DNA from: Azospirillum lipoferum
Lineage (GTDB): Bacteria > Pseudomonadota > Alphaproteobacteria > Azospirillales > Azospirillaceae
Assembly (NCBI RefSeq): GCF_024170005.1
Contig: NZ_JALJXJ010000001.1
Coordinates: 620,001 to 684,000 of the forward strand
Direction: 5' to 3'
DNA length: 64,000 bases
In this document: in pieces, positions 54,406 to 63,405 of the stretch
Layout of the letters: every line of letters begins with the position of its first letter
Position numbering within the stretch: the stretch's first letter is position 1
Notes under the pieces: generated by a model
What the model was told of the DNA's origin: nothing
Seen by the model: the letters and a program-made list of their open reading frames with translations, nothing else
The model's database searches: none
Program-made: the position numbers and the translations under genes

Positions 54406-55032
54406 ATGATCCTGATCGGACAGTATGACTCGCCCTTCGTGCGCCGTGTCGCCGTCGCTCTGCGTCTTTACGGCATGGCTTACGAGCATCGGCCCTGGTC
54501 GGTCTTCTCCGATGCGGCGGAGGTCGCGCGCTTCAACCCGCTGAAGCGGGTGCCGACGCTGGTGCTGGCGGATGGCGAGGCGCTGATCGAAAGTGGCGCA
54601 ATCCTCGACCATCTGGACGAGGTCGCCGGGCCGGACCGCGCGCTGATCGCCCGTCAGGGGCCGGACCGCCGCCGGGCGCTGAAGCTATGTGCACTGTCGA
54701 CCGGATTGGCCGACAAGGCGGTCAGCCTCGTCTACGAACGCGTCCTGCACAAGGAGCGGTCCGACCTGTGGGTGGAGCGCTGCACCGGCCAGATCGGCGC
54801 TGTTCTCGACACGCTGGAGGCCGACCGTGCCGCCGCCCCCGGTCCCTGGTGGTTCGGTGAGCGCATCGGCCATGCCGACATCGCCGCCGGCTGCGCCCTG
54901 CGCTTTGTCGGCGAGGCCCACCCCGGGGTATTCGACCGCTCCCGCTGGCCGGCGCTCGCCGCCCATTCCGACGCCTGCGAGGCAATGGCGGAGTTCCAGG
55001 CCGTGGTGCAGCCCTTTTCGGTGAACGCCTGA
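54406..55032 (+). CDS. glutathione S-transferase family protein
   Basis: A 208-residue protein of the cytosolic GST type. The N-terminal thioredoxin-like domain has MILIGQYDSPFVRRVAVAL, with a Ser in the usual active position (YDSPF), followed by NPLKRVPTLVLADGEALIESGAIL, the cis-Pro and Glu-Ser glutathione-binding loop. The C-terminal helical domain carries WWFGERIGHADIAAGCALR, the GST N-capping motif. Substrate unknown. It ends converging on the DUF1244 gene with a shared stem-loop between. Confidence 0.91.
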   Translation: MILIGQYDSPFVRRVAVALRLYGMAYEHRPWSVFSDAAEVARFNPLKRVPTLVLADGEALIESGAILDHLDEVAGPDRALIARQGPDRRRALKLCALSTGLADKAVSLVYERVLHKERSDLWVERCTGQIGAVLDTLEADRAAAPGPWWFGERIGHADIAAGCALRFVGEAHPGVFDRSRWPALAAHSDACEAMAEFQAVVQPFSVNA

Positions 55033-55040
55033 GGCGGAGC

Positions 55041-55070
55041 CCCCTTCCCGTGCATCAGCGTGGGAAGGGG
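55041..55070. terminator. stem-loop between GST and DUF1244 genes
   Basis: CCCCTTCCC (55041-55049) and GGGAAGGGG (55062-55070) form a perfect nine-base-pair stem with a twelve-base loop, lying between the stops of the two convergent genes. No T-run follows on the plus side, so efficiency is uncertain. Confidence 0.5.
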
Positions 55071-55091
55071 ACATGGTGCCTTGGTGGCGCC

Positions 55092-55418
55092 TTACCGATG
55101 CCCGCTGATCTCGGCGTGCAGTGGCTTGGTGTCCTCGAACGTCTTCTGCTGTTCGGGGGTGGCTTCCTTCTGGTGTTTCTGCTTCCATTCGGAATAGGGC
55201 ATGCCGTAGACGGCGATACGGGCGTCCTCGTCGGACAGTTGGACGCCACGTTCCTTGGCGGCTGCCGCGTACCATTTCGACAGGCAGTTGCGGCAGAAGC
55301 CGGCGAGATTCATCAGGTCGATGTTCTGCACGTCGGTGCGCTTGCGCAGATGTTCGACCAGCCCGCGGAAGGCGGCGGCTTCCAGTTCGATGCGGGTCTG
55401 GTGGTCCAGATCGGCCAT
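55092..55418 (-). CDS. DUF1244 domain-containing protein
   Basis: A 108-residue cytosolic protein. The conserved DUF1244 core is visible: EAAAFRGLVEHLRKRTDVQNIDLMNLAGFCRNCLSKWY, with the Cys-x-x-Cys (CRNC) near residue 42, followed by ARIAVYGMPYSEWKQKHQ, and a less conserved C-terminal tail. The family is small, helical and of unknown function. GGAG precedes the ATG. It lies 32 bases downstream of the DUF2478-DUF364 gene on the same strand, so the two probably form one operon with tusA. Confidence 0.9.
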   Translation of the reverse strand: MADLDHQTRIELEAAAFRGLVEHLRKRTDVQNIDLMNLAGFCRNCLSKWYAAAAKERGVQLSDEDARIAVYGMPYSEWKQKHQKEATPEQQKTFEDTKPLHAEISGHR

Positions 55419-55450
55419 GGGGTCTCAACTCCTCCGGTTTTCTTGTTCAG

Positions 55451-56677
55451 TTAAGAGTGGGGTGGCCGGTGCAGCGTGACCATCCGGCCATAGGGGTGAA
55501 AATCGCGCGATCCGCCGCCGCCGGCGATGGTGCGCGCCACCGCTTCGCGATCGACGGCGACGAAGCCGGCCAGCGATTGGATGCCGTAGTCGAACAGGCG
55601 AGGGGTCAGCGGCGTGCCGGGACCGATCATCGCCACCGTGGCACCGGCCGACACCCGCAGCAGGCGGGGCAGGGTGCGGTTGGCGAAGGCCGAGGCGGTA
55701 ACCGCCACCGCATCGGCGCCGGGCAGAAGCCAGTCGCAGGCAGCTTCCGGATACTCGCCGTCCTGCGGGTTCATGTCGATCACCTGGGCGCGCGGCAGGC
55801 GGCGGGCAATCTGGGGGAAGCCACCGACCACCACCACCCGACCCTCCACCGAGGCGAACAGGTCCAACCCGTTGCCGGTAACGCCGGTCAGGTCGGGCCG
55901 GTTGTAATGCGCATTCAGCGCGGCGACGCCAACGGCGATTTCCAGCGGGTCCCAAGACTGAGCGGCCATGGCGGCGAGATCGCGCAAAGACCGGCAGGTC
56001 CAGCGCCTCGGATCGTCCTCACCCGCCGGGGCCTGCCGCGCGGCAACGCCGAGTCCGCCGTCGGTTTCCACCAGAACCCATTTATCGCCGGTGACGACGC
56101 GGTGCACCTCGGCGTCGGTGATACCCTGGACGAGATCCTGGTACATCCGCTGCGGACCCCACCAGCGCCACAGGGCGTCCGCCACCGGCGACAGCAGGTC
56201 GCAGAAGCCGCCGGTCGCGGTCTGCCATTCGTTGAGGTAGCGGCTGCCGACGCTGGTCAGCACCGGAATGCCTTCGGCAATGGCGGCCAGCATCTCGTCC
56301 GACAGGCCGTCGCCGTGCGATTCCAGCCCGGCGAACTTGTTGACCACCAGCAGATCGACGCCTGACGAGACGGCGTTGCGGATCGCTTGGCTGGCCTCAG
56401 CCACCCCGGTCGGATCGACGCGGCAGGACTGCGATTCCCGCCCCAGCTTCTGGGTGATGTCATAGGCGTGGCCGGTGGCGATATCCACCAGTTCCATCCG
56501 CTCGGCGCAATCGTCGCCCGGCCCGTGGTTGCGCTGCACCAGTCCGCCGATACGGAAGCCGCGCCGCTTCAGCTCCGCCGAAAAGCCGTCCAGCAGCGTG
56601 TCGACGCCGTAGGACCCCGGCCCATGGATGACGGCACCGGGACGCAGTGGCGGAAGGGAGGCGGGGGGGAGCGGCAT
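55451..56677 (-). CDS. DUF2478 - DUF364 fusion protein
   Basis: A 408-residue protein with two families joined. The N-terminal part (about 1-165) matches DUF2478, the nucleoside-triphosphatase-like family often near molybdate or metal genes: IGGLVQRNHGPGDDCAERMEL, VDLLVVNKFAGLESHGDGLSDEM, and GIPVLTSVGSRY. The C-terminal part (about 210-400) resembles DUF364, a Rossmann-like domain proposed to bind or chelate metals: IAVGVAALNAHYNRPD, VVVVGGFPQIARRLP, and GATVAMIGPGTPLTPRLF. ATG 56677 is selected, with AAAGG about ten bases upstream. It lies 47 bases after tusA and 32 before DUF1244; a sulfur- or metal-handling role is inferred from these neighbours. Confidence 0.8.
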   Translation of the reverse strand: MPLPPASLPPLRPGAVIHGPGSYGVDTLLDGFSAELKRRGFRIGGLVQRNHGPGDDCAERMELVDIATGHAYDITQKLGRESQSCRVDPTGVAEASQAIRNAVSSGVDLLVVNKFAGLESHGDGLSDEMLAAIAEGIPVLTSVGSRYLNEWQTATGGFCDLLSPVADALWRWWGPQRMYQDLVQGITDAEVHRVVTGDKWVLVETDGGLGVAARQAPAGEDDPRRWTCRSLRDLAAMAAQSWDPLEIAVGVAALNAHYNRPDLTGVTGNGLDLFASVEGRVVVVGGFPQIARRLPRAQVIDMNPQDGEYPEAACDWLLPGADAVAVTASAFANRTLPRLLRVSAGATVAMIGPGTPLTPRLFDYGIQSLAGFVAVDREAVARTIAGGGGSRDFHPYGRMVTLHRPPHS

Positions 56678-56724
56678 CGGGGATGGACCTTTCGCGGGAC
56701 GGCAGGCGGGCGGCGACGGGCGCC

Positions 56725-56967
56725 TCAGCCGCCGCGGCGGATGCGGTAGATGAAGACCGTCTTGTGGACCTCGTCCGGCTGGGTCTCGTGCGACAGCAGC
56801 GCATTGTCGGTCGTGTTGCAGAAATGCTTGAAGTCGATCACCGAGGCCGGATCGGTCGCATAGACCACCAGTTCCTCCCCAACCTCCATCCCGTTCAGCA
56901 GAGCGCGGGTACGCAGGATGGGCAACGGGCAATGCAGCCCCTTCACGTCAAGCTCTCTCGCCGGCAC
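56725..56967 (-). CDS. tusA: TusA-family sulfurtransferase/sulfur carrier
   Basis: An 80-residue TusA-fold protein. The hallmark Cys is in LDVKGLHCPLPILRTRALL (Cys13 in the CPxP motif), with LNGMEVGEELVVYATDPASVIDFKHFC and a C-terminal FIYRIRRGG. Family members relay persulfide sulfur to tRNA thiolation, molybdenum-cofactor or other systems. The GTG at 56967 is chosen because GGAG lies eight bases upstream and it gives the normal length. It is the first gene of the inferred tusA - DUF2478/DUF364 - DUF1244 operon; the next gene upstream, the SDR, is divergent. Confidence 0.88.
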   Translation of the reverse strand: MPARELDVKGLHCPLPILRTRALLNGMEVGEELVVYATDPASVIDFKHFCNTTDNALLSHETQPDEVHKTVFIYRIRRGG

Positions 56968-57187
56968 CGCGCCCGCTCCACACTGGTTGAGGACGAATTC
57001 CTTAACAAGGACGTATGACTGTAGCGGGTTCGTGCCCGCTTCTCCATACCGGCGGCCGAAAGGTCGCATGCGCGATGAGTTCCCCTGAGCCGCGATTTTC
57101 CGCTGCCGGCGCTGTTGTACGGCGCAATCGCAAGGAATTTTCCCCGAGAAACTTGCCCCGAGAAATCTGGACGAAAGGACGGCGATC

Positions 57188-58219
57188 ATGGCGAAGCGGC
57201 CCGGCGACGATATGAGCGACAAGGTGGTGGTCATCACCGGCGCCTCCAGCGGCATCGGCCGGGCGACCGCCTTGGAGTTCGCCAGCCAGGGGGCGGCGGT
57301 GGTCCTGGCCGCCCGGCGGATGGCTGCATTGCACGAAGTGGCGGAGGAGTGTATCGAGGCCGGCGGCCGGGCCATGGTGGTGCCGACCGACGTGACCGAC
57401 CAGCGCGCGATGCAGGCTCTGGCCGACCGCGCCGTCCAAGCCTTTGGCGGTATCGATGTCTGGGTGAACAATGCCGGCGTCATCGCCTTCGGCCGTTTCG
57501 AGGACATCCCCGACGAGGTGTTCGAGCAGGTGGTGCGCACCGACTTCTTCGGCATGGTCCATGGTTGCCGCGCCGTGCTGCCCCATTTCCTCGACCGCGG
57601 CGAGGGGATCATCATCAATACCGCGTCGATGGTGTCCAACATCGGCCAGCGCTATGCCACCCCCTACACCGCGGCGAAGTTCGCCGTGCGCGGCTTCTCC
57701 GAATCCCTGCGGCAGGAGCTGGTGGACGAGCCGGACATCCATGTCTGCATGGTCATGCCGGCTTCCATCGACACGCCGCTGTGGCAGCATGCCGCCAACT
57801 ACACCGGCCGGGCGATCAAGCCGCTGAACCCGATCCATCCGCCGGAGGAGGTCGCCGCGGCCATCCTGTCGCTGGCGGCCAATCCCCAGCGCGAACTGTT
57901 CGTCGGCGCCGAGGGACGCCTTGCCGCCGTCGGCAACGCCATGGCGCCGCAGATGACCGAACGGGCGCTGGCCCACACCATCGAGCGCGACATGTTTCAG
58001 AACCGCTCGGCCCCCGACACCTCGGGCGGGGTGTTGATCGCAATGCCGGAATATCAGGGGGCCAGCGGCGGCTGGATGGACCGGCGACCGGGGCGCGGCC
58101 GGGGCAGGGAAGAGGGGCGGAAGCGCCCCTTCTCCTGGACCAACCTGACCCTGTTCCTGCTGCCGGTGGTACTGGCAAGCCGTCCCCTGGGCAACGGCCG
58201 GATGCGCCACGTTTGGTGA
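57188..58219 (+). CDS. short-chain dehydrogenase (SDR) with C-terminal extension
   Basis: A 343-residue SDR, longer than the usual 250. Rossmann motif TGASSGIGRATALEFA at about residues 17-32, NNAGVIAFG near 97, catalytic Ser in NTASMVSNIG, and the complete Tyr-x-x-x-Lys in YTAAKFAVRGF (about 164-168). The extra about 80 residues (from GGVLIAMPEYQ onward) end in a hydrophobic stretch (LTLFLLPVVLASRP) and may anchor or dimerise the protein. GAAAGGA lies eight bases before the ATG at 57188. Substrate unknown. It stands alone, divergent from tusA. Confidence 0.9.
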   Translation: MAKRPGDDMSDKVVVITGASSGIGRATALEFASQGAAVVLAARRMAALHEVAEECIEAGGRAMVVPTDVTDQRAMQALADRAVQAFGGIDVWVNNAGVIAFGRFEDIPDEVFEQVVRTDFFGMVHGCRAVLPHFLDRGEGIIINTASMVSNIGQRYATPYTAAKFAVRGFSESLRQELVDEPDIHVCMVMPASIDTPLWQHAANYTGRAIKPLNPIHPPEEVAAAILSLAANPQRELFVGAEGRLAAVGNAMAPQMTERALAHTIERDMFQNRSAPDTSGGVLIAMPEYQGASGGWMDRRPGRGRGREEGRKRPFSWTNLTLFLLPVVLASRPLGNGRMRHVW

Positions 58220-58323
58220 TCCTTCGGCAGCACGCTTGATCCTTCGGTCCGGAGCCGTTATACGCTCGCCCCTTTTCCGGTGCGGCAGGTGGCCGCATCG
58301 GTCATCCGGGCAGGAGGCGGGAC

Positions 58324-59574
58324 ATGACGGCGTGCGGGCTCGATTTCGGCACCTCGAACACGACGCTCGGCGTGCAGGACGCCGACGGCTTCCGGCTGCT
58401 GGCGCTTGACGGCACGCGCACGACCCTGCCGACTGCGGTGTTCTTCGATTTTGAACATGACCGGACCACCATCGGACAGGCCGCCATTGACGGTTATGTG
58501 TCGGGGGTGGAGGGGCGGCTGATGCGTTCGATCAAGTCGATGCTCGGCACCGACCTGATTGACGCCGACACAGCACTCCGCAAGGGCCGCATCAGCTTCC
58601 GCGCAGTGATCGGCACCTTCCTCGATCTGGTGAAGAAGCGGGCGGAGGATGCGCTGGGCGGTGAGCTTGGCGACGTGGTGGTCGGCCGTCCGGTCCATTT
58701 CGTCGACGGCGACCCGGCCGGCGATGCGGCGGCGGAAGAGACGCTGGGGCAGATCGCGCGGGCCGCTGGCTTCCGCAACGTCTCCTTCCAGTTCGAGCCC
58801 ATCGCCGCCGCGCTCGATTACGAGCAGCAGGTGGCGGGGGAGGAACTGGCGCTGATCGCCGATATCGGTGGCGGCACCTCGGACTTCTCCGTCGTGCGCA
58901 TCGGGCCGGCGCGGCGCGGCAAGGCGGACCGGGCCGGCGACATCCTGGCCAACGACGGCATCCGCGTCGGCGGCACCGATTTCGACCGCGACCTCAGCCT
59001 TGCCACCGCCATGCCGGAATTGGGGCTGGGCAGCGCCATGAAGCGCGCCGGGCTGCTGGCGCCGAAGAGCATCTATTTCGATCTGGCGACCTGGTCGAAG
59101 ATCAACTTCCTCTACACCGCCAAGGCGATGGCCGAGTTGGAGCGCCTGCAGCGCGATTCCGCCGAGCCGGAGAAGATCGAACGCCTGATCGGCGTGGTCG
59201 AGCATCGCCAGGGCCATGCGCTGGCGATGGCGGTGGAGCGCACCAAGATCGCCCTGTCCGATCATGAGGCTACGGAACTGGCGCTGGACTGGGGCGATGG
59301 CGATCTGGCGCTGGCTGTGGACCGGGGGGCGCTGAACCGCGCGACCGGCTCGCTGGCGGCGCGGATCGGAACCCGCATCCGCGATTGTCTGGCCGACGCC
59401 GGGGTGACTGCCGACCGCATCGACGCGGTGTTCCTGACCGGCGGATCCACCCTGCTGCCCCAGGTCCGCGCGGCGATCCTGGCCGAGGCGCCGGATGCAC
59501 GGGTGGTGGAAGGCAACATCTTCGGTTCCGTGGGCCTGGGGCTGACGGTGGAGGCGTTGCGCCGGTACGGCTGA
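58324..59574 (+). CDS. yegD: Hsp70-family chaperone-like protein, YegD type
   Basis: A 416-residue Hsp70-like ATPase domain lacking the long C-terminal substrate lid. ATPase signatures: CGLDFGTSNTTLGV at the N-terminus (phosphate 1), LIADIGGGTSDFSVV (phosphate 2, about residues 178-192), and VFLTGGSTLLPQVR (adenosine site, about 376-390), with EPIAAALDYEQQ between. Length and order match E. coli YegD. AGGAGG precedes the ATG. Such proteins are proposed chaperones without DnaJ dependence; the substrate is unknown. It converges on the Mrp gene with a shared palindrome between. Confidence 0.9.
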   Translation: MTACGLDFGTSNTTLGVQDADGFRLLALDGTRTTLPTAVFFDFEHDRTTIGQAAIDGYVSGVEGRLMRSIKSMLGTDLIDADTALRKGRISFRAVIGTFLDLVKKRAEDALGGELGDVVVGRPVHFVDGDPAGDAAAEETLGQIARAAGFRNVSFQFEPIAAALDYEQQVAGEELALIADIGGGTSDFSVVRIGPARRGKADRAGDILANDGIRVGGTDFDRDLSLATAMPELGLGSAMKRAGLLAPKSIYFDLATWSKINFLYTAKAMAELERLQRDSAEPEKIERLIGVVEHRQGHALAMAVERTKIALSDHEATELALDWGDGDLALAVDRGALNRATGSLAARIGTRIRDCLADAGVTADRIDAVFLTGGSTLLPQVRAAILAEAPDARVVEGNIFGSVGLGLTVEALRRYG

Positions 59575-59580
59575 AAGGAC

Positions 59581-59605
59581 GGGGTGGGAGGTAACCTCCC
59601 ACCCC
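59581..59605. terminator. perfect palindrome between yegD and mrp, likely bidirectional terminator
   Basis: GGGGTGGGAGG (59581-59591) and CCTCCCACCCC (59595-59605) are perfect inverted arms of eleven bases with loop TAA, placed between the stops of convergent yegD and mrp. No T-run follows on either side, so it may act with Rho or as a transcript-stabilising hairpin. Confidence 0.6.
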
Positions 59606-59612
59606 TGACTGG

Positions 59613-60779
59613 TCACTGCACCACGATGCGCGGCGCCGCACGACCGCCGGTGCCGCCGCCGATCTTCTCCCACAGGCGCGTCGCGATCCGGCGGTAGGCC
59701 TGGGCATGCTCGGAGTCCGGCTGCGACACCACGATCGGCTGGCCCTGGTCGGAGGTCTCACGGATTGACAGGTGAAGCGGGATCTCGCCCAGGAACTCCA
59801 TCCCCAGATCGTCGGCTTCCTTGCGGGCGCCGCCGTGGCTGAAGATGTCGGTGCGGTGGCCGCAGTTGGGGCAGCAGAAATAGCTCATGTTCTCGATGAT
59901 GCCCAACACCGGCACATCGACGCGGCGGAACATGTTCAGCCCCTTGCGGGCGTCCAGCAGGGCGATGTCCTGCGGGGTCGAGACGATCACCGCACCGGCC
60001 AGCGGAACCTGCTGCGCCATGGTCAGCTGGGCGTCGCCGGTACCCGGCGGCATGTCCACCACCAGCACGTCGAGCGTGCCCCAATTCACGTCGCGCAGCA
60101 TCTGCTGCAACGCGCTCATCACCATCGGACCGCGCCAGATCATCGGCGTGTCCTCGGCCACCAGGAAGCCCATGGACATCACCTTGACGCCGTAATTCTC
60201 CATCGGCTCCAGGCGCTTGCCGTCGGGGCTGTTGGGCCGGCCGGCAATGCCCATCATCCGCGGCATCGACGGGCCGTAGATGTCGGCGTCGAGCAGCCCG
60301 ACCTTCAGCCCGTTGGCGGCGAGCGCCAGTGCGAGGTTGGCGGATGTGGTCGATTTGCCGACGCCACCCTTGCCGGACGCCACCGCGACGATGGCCTTCA
60401 CGCCGGGGACCAGGGGTTTCTGCGGATCGTTCTGTGGTGCAGCCTGGGGGGCGCTGCCATGGGAATGCCCGTGTGAATGGCCGTGGCCACCGTGCGAGTG
60501 GCCCTGCTGCGGCGCGGCCTGCGGCGCCGCGCGATGGGCGGTCAGCACGGCGGTGACCGAAAGGACACCGGGCAGGGCGTCGACAGCCTTCTCCGCCGCG
60601 TGGCGCAGGGGCTCCGCCTGGGCACCGCGTTTGGGGTCGACCTCGATCGAAAAAGCGACATGCCCGTCGCGCACCACGAGGCCCGACAACATGCCCAAGC
60701 TGACGATGTCGCCGCCCCGGTCCGGGTCGATGACGGTCTTCAGCGCCTGCATGACTTGAGCTTCGCTGATCTGCGCCAT
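59613..60779 (-). CDS. apbC: iron-sulfur cluster carrier Mrp/ApbC with His-rich linker
   Basis: A 388-residue P-loop carrier that holds and transfers Fe-S clusters. Residues 1-about 85 are a MIP18/DUF59 domain ([14 protein letters not shown]). Then comes a linker with seven His alternating with Gly/Ser at 94-107, unusual for this family. The ATPase begins with GKGGVGKS at 136-143, followed by [14 protein letters not shown] and [11 protein letters not shown]; the cluster ligand CxxC appears as CCPNCG around residue 303. Stand-alone, divergent from hflK. Function in Fe-S assembly is well established for the family; the His tract might bind Zn, Ni or Co, which is an inference. Confidence 0.93.
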   Translation of the reverse strand: MAQISEAQVMQALKTVIDPDRGGDIVSLGMLSGLVVRDGHVAFSIEVDPKRGAQAEPLRHAAEKAVDALPGVLSVTAVLTAHRAAPQAAPQQGHSHGGHGHSHGHSHGSAPQAAPQNDPQKPLVPGVKAIVAVASGKGGVGKSTTSANLALALAANGLKVGLLDADIYGPSMPRMMGIAGRPNSPDGKRLEPMENYGVKVMSMGFLVAEDTPMIWRGPMVMSALQQMLRDVNWGTLDVLVVDMPPGTGDAQLTMAQQVPLAGAVIVSTPQDIALLDARKGLNMFRRVDVPVLGIIENMSYFCCPNCGHRTDIFSHGGARKEADDLGMEFLGEIPLHLSIRETSDQGQPIVVSQPDSEHAQAYRRIATRLWEKIGGGTGGRAAPRIVVQ

Positions 60780-60951
60780 GGTTGAAAACTCCGCTGTCTT
60801 CCCGATATTGGCGGATATCCGTTGGTGGAATCCTTGCCGAAGGGTATGGGGGACTATAGGACCGACGGACGAGATCGGTAAAGGGATGCGCGGGGCTTAA
60901 GCCATTGCGCTTCCACATGATGGGACGAATCGCAGAAGGGGACTGAGTCGG

Positions 60952-62217
60952 ATGCCGTGGAACAATCAAGGTGGGGGCGGCGGTGGCGGCCCCTGGGGTC
61001 CCCCGCCGGGCAACAACGGCCCGGGCAACCCGTGGGGGCGTCCCCAGGGCGGGGGAAACGGCGGCGGTGGCGGCGGCCCGCAGCCTCCCGACCTTGAGGA
61101 TCTTCTGCGGCGCAGCCAGGACCGCCTGCGTCGCGCCATGCCCGGCGGCTTTGGCAGCGGTCGGGGCGTTGCGTTGGTCGTCGGCGTGCTCGGCCTGATC
61201 TGGCTCGCCAGTGGCATCTATCGCGTCGAGGCGGACGAGCAGGGCGTCGTCATGCGCTTCGGCCAGTGGACCCGCACCGAACAGCCCGGCCTGCGCTACC
61301 GCCTGCCGTCGCCGATCGAGACTGTGCTGCTGCCCAAGGTGACGCGCGTCAACCGGATCGAGGTCGGCTACCGCTCCTCCGTCGGCGGCGGGCGCACCGA
61401 CCGCGACGTGCCGGACGAATCGCTGATGCTGACCGGCGACGAGAACATCATCGACATCGACTTCACGGTGTTCTGGGTCATCAAGGACGCAGGCAACTTC
61501 CTGTTCAAGATCCGCGAACCGGAAGTGACGGTGAAGAAGGCCGCGGAAAGCGCCATGCGCGAGGTCATCGGCCGCACCGACCTGCAACCGGCATTGACCG
61601 AGGCCCGCCAGCAGATCGAAACATCGACCCGCCAGCTTCTCCAGGCCATGCTGGACGAGTATCAGGCCGGCATCGAGATCACCCAGGTCCAGTTGCAGAA
61701 GGCCGATCCGCCGCAGCCGGTCATCGACGCCTTCAACGACGTGCAGCGTGCCCGCGCCGACCGCGAACGCGCCCGCAACGAGGCCGAAGCCTACCGCAAC
61801 GATATCATCCCGCGTGCCCGCGGTGAGGCGGAGCGTCTGGTGCAGGAAGCGTCGGCCTACCGCGAGCAGGTGGTCAGCCTGGCGCAGGGCGATGCCGACC
61901 GCTTCCGCAAGGTGTACGAGGCCTATGCGCTGAACAAGGACGTCACCGCCAAGCGCATGTATCTGGAAACCATGGAGGAGATCCTCCGCGGCCGTAACAA
62001 GATCATTGTGGAAGGGGCGGCGCAGAATGTCGTGCCCTACCTGCCGCTGAACCAACTGGCCCCGAACGCCACGCCGGTCCCGCAGCAGCAGGCGCCGCGT
62101 CAGGCGCCGGCCAGCCCGAGCAGCAACCAGGGGGGCGCACGGTCCGGTACGCAGACGCAGCCGCTGTCCTCGCTGCCCCAGAACTCTTCCCAAAATTCGT
62201 CAATGTCCGGCCAGTGA
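60952..62217 (+). CDS. hflK: HflK, SPFH-domain subunit of the FtsH modulator
   Basis: A 421-residue inner-membrane protein. The N-terminal 70 residues are Gly/Pro/Asn-rich, then one transmembrane segment (about 65-85, VALVVGVLGLIWLASGIYRV) and the SPFH/band-7 domain with EADEQGVVMRFGQW, RTEQPGLRYRLPSPIE, and GDENIIDIDFTVFWVIKD. A long coiled-coil helix (about 245-330) follows, and a Gln/Ser/Asn-rich tail (about 370-421). With HflC it forms a cage around FtsH and controls proteolysis. hflC starts 13 bases later, as is usual. Divergent from mrp. Confidence 0.95.
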   Translation: MPWNNQGGGGGGGPWGPPPGNNGPGNPWGRPQGGGNGGGGGGPQPPDLEDLLRRSQDRLRRAMPGGFGSGRGVALVVGVLGLIWLASGIYRVEADEQGVVMRFGQWTRTEQPGLRYRLPSPIETVLLPKVTRVNRIEVGYRSSVGGGRTDRDVPDESLMLTGDENIIDIDFTVFWVIKDAGNFLFKIREPEVTVKKAAESAMREVIGRTDLQPALTEARQQIETSTRQLLQAMLDEYQAGIEITQVQLQKADPPQPVIDAFNDVQRARADRERARNEAEAYRNDIIPRARGEAERLVQEASAYREQVVSLAQGDADRFRKVYEAYALNKDVTAKRMYLETMEEILRGRNKIIVEGAAQNVVPYLPLNQLAPNATPVPQQQAPRQAPASPSSNQGGARSGTQTQPLSSLPQNSSQNSSMSGQ

Positions 62218-62230
62218 GGAGGATCGCATC

Positions 62231-63154
62231 ATGAACCGCACCCTCGCCATCGCCGGTATCGCGATCGTCGCCCTCGGCGTCGTCGCGTCGTCCGCCCTGT
62301 TCACCGTCAATGAGGCCCAGCAGGCGCTCGTCCTGCAATTCGGCGAACCGCGCCGGGTGATCCAGGATCCAGGCCTGAAGGTGAAGATCCCCTTCATCCA
62401 GGAGGTCCGGCTGCTCGACCGCCGTGTCCTCGACCTCGACCCGCCGGTGGAGCAGGTCATACTGGCCGACCAGAAGCGCCTGGACGTTGATGCCTTCGCC
62501 CGCTACCGCATCCATGACCCGCTGCGCTTCTACCAGACTGCCGGGACCGAAGCGGTGGCCGAAACCCGCCTGAACTCCATCGTCAACTCGTCGCTGCGCC
62601 GCGTGCTCGGCAACGTGACGGTGCTGGCCGTGCTGTCGGACGAGCGCGCCCGCATCATGACCGACATCAAGGGGCAGGTGAACGACGAGGCCAAGCGCTT
62701 CGGCATCGAGATCGTCGACGTCCGCATCCGCCGCGCCGACCTGCCGGAAGAGACCAGCCAGTCGATCTTCGCTCGTATGCGGTCCGAACGTGAACGCGAA
62801 GCGGCCGAAGCCCGCGCCCAGGGCCAGGAGCAGTCGCAGCAGATCAAGTCGCGCGCCGAACGCGAACGGACGGTCATCATCGCCGAGGCTCAGCGCGACG
62901 CGCAGATCCTGCGCGGCGAAGGCGACAACAGTGCGCTGAAGCTGATTGCCGAGGCGACCTCCCAGGACCCCGGCTTCTACGGCTTCTACCGGTCGCTCGA
63001 AGCCTATCGGAAGTCGCTGAACGGCAACGACACTACCATGGTGCTGTCGCCGACCGGAGAGTTCTTCCGCTACTTCAACGGCGTCGGTCCGCAGGCCGGA
63101 GGCGGCGCGCCCGCACCGGCAGTTCCGGCACCTGCGCCGGCCCCGGCGCAGTAA
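62231..63154 (+). CDS. hflC: HflC, SPFH-domain subunit of the FtsH modulator
   Basis: A 307-residue partner of HflK: N-terminal anchor (LAIAGIAIVALGVVASSALF), SPFH domain with VNEAQQALVLQFGEPRRVI and VILADQKRLDVDAFARYRI, and a coiled-coil end (RMRSEREREAAEARAQGQEQSQ). The C-terminal 25 residues are Pro/Ala-rich and probably disordered. GAGGAGG precedes the ATG at 62231. In E. coli HflKC restricts FtsH access to substrates. The operon with hflK is clear; the downstream protease gene is 252 bases away and may have its own promoter. Confidence 0.95.
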   Translation: MNRTLAIAGIAIVALGVVASSALFTVNEAQQALVLQFGEPRRVIQDPGLKVKIPFIQEVRLLDRRVLDLDPPVEQVILADQKRLDVDAFARYRIHDPLRFYQTAGTEAVAETRLNSIVNSSLRRVLGNVTVLAVLSDERARIMTDIKGQVNDEAKRFGIEIVDVRIRRADLPEETSQSIFARMRSEREREAAEARAQGQEQSQQIKSRAERERTVIIAEAQRDAQILRGEGDNSALKLIAEATSQDPGFYGFYRSLEAYRKSLNGNDTTMVLSPTGEFFRYFNGVGPQAGGGAPAPAVPAPAPAPAQ

Positions 63155-63183
63155 GGTCGCGTCCAAAGATGAAAGAGGCTTGG

Positions 63184-63213
63184 GGCCGGGTCGGGTTTGC
63201 CCCTGACCCGGCC
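63184..63213 (+). terminator. stem-loop between hflC and the degP-like gene
   Basis: GGCCGGGTC (63184-63192) pairs perfectly with GACCCGGCC (63205-63213) over a 12-base loop, 30 bases past the hflC stop. No U-run follows, so it may attenuate or end hflKC transcription rather than being a strong intrinsic terminator. Confidence 0.45.
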
Positions 63214-63405
63214 GCAGCCATATCCGGCTCCCATGGTCCGCAGAAATGGTTCGAAAGAAGTCCCCGGGCTTAAGATTTCCACTGGTGCCGACTGGACCGG
63301 CACGCCATCTTGCGGCCATACTCTTGGCCCAACACCTATATGGCCCAGAACTGGGCGGCCGCTCCCGTCCATGGAATCGGCCGGACGTCTGGTAGGGAGA
63401 GCACG

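Noticed and set aside
59758..62193. 811-codon minus-strand frame covering mrp and hflK
   Set aside because: Its content is the antisense of HflK plus an out-of-frame reading of mrp, with no recognisable domain of its own.
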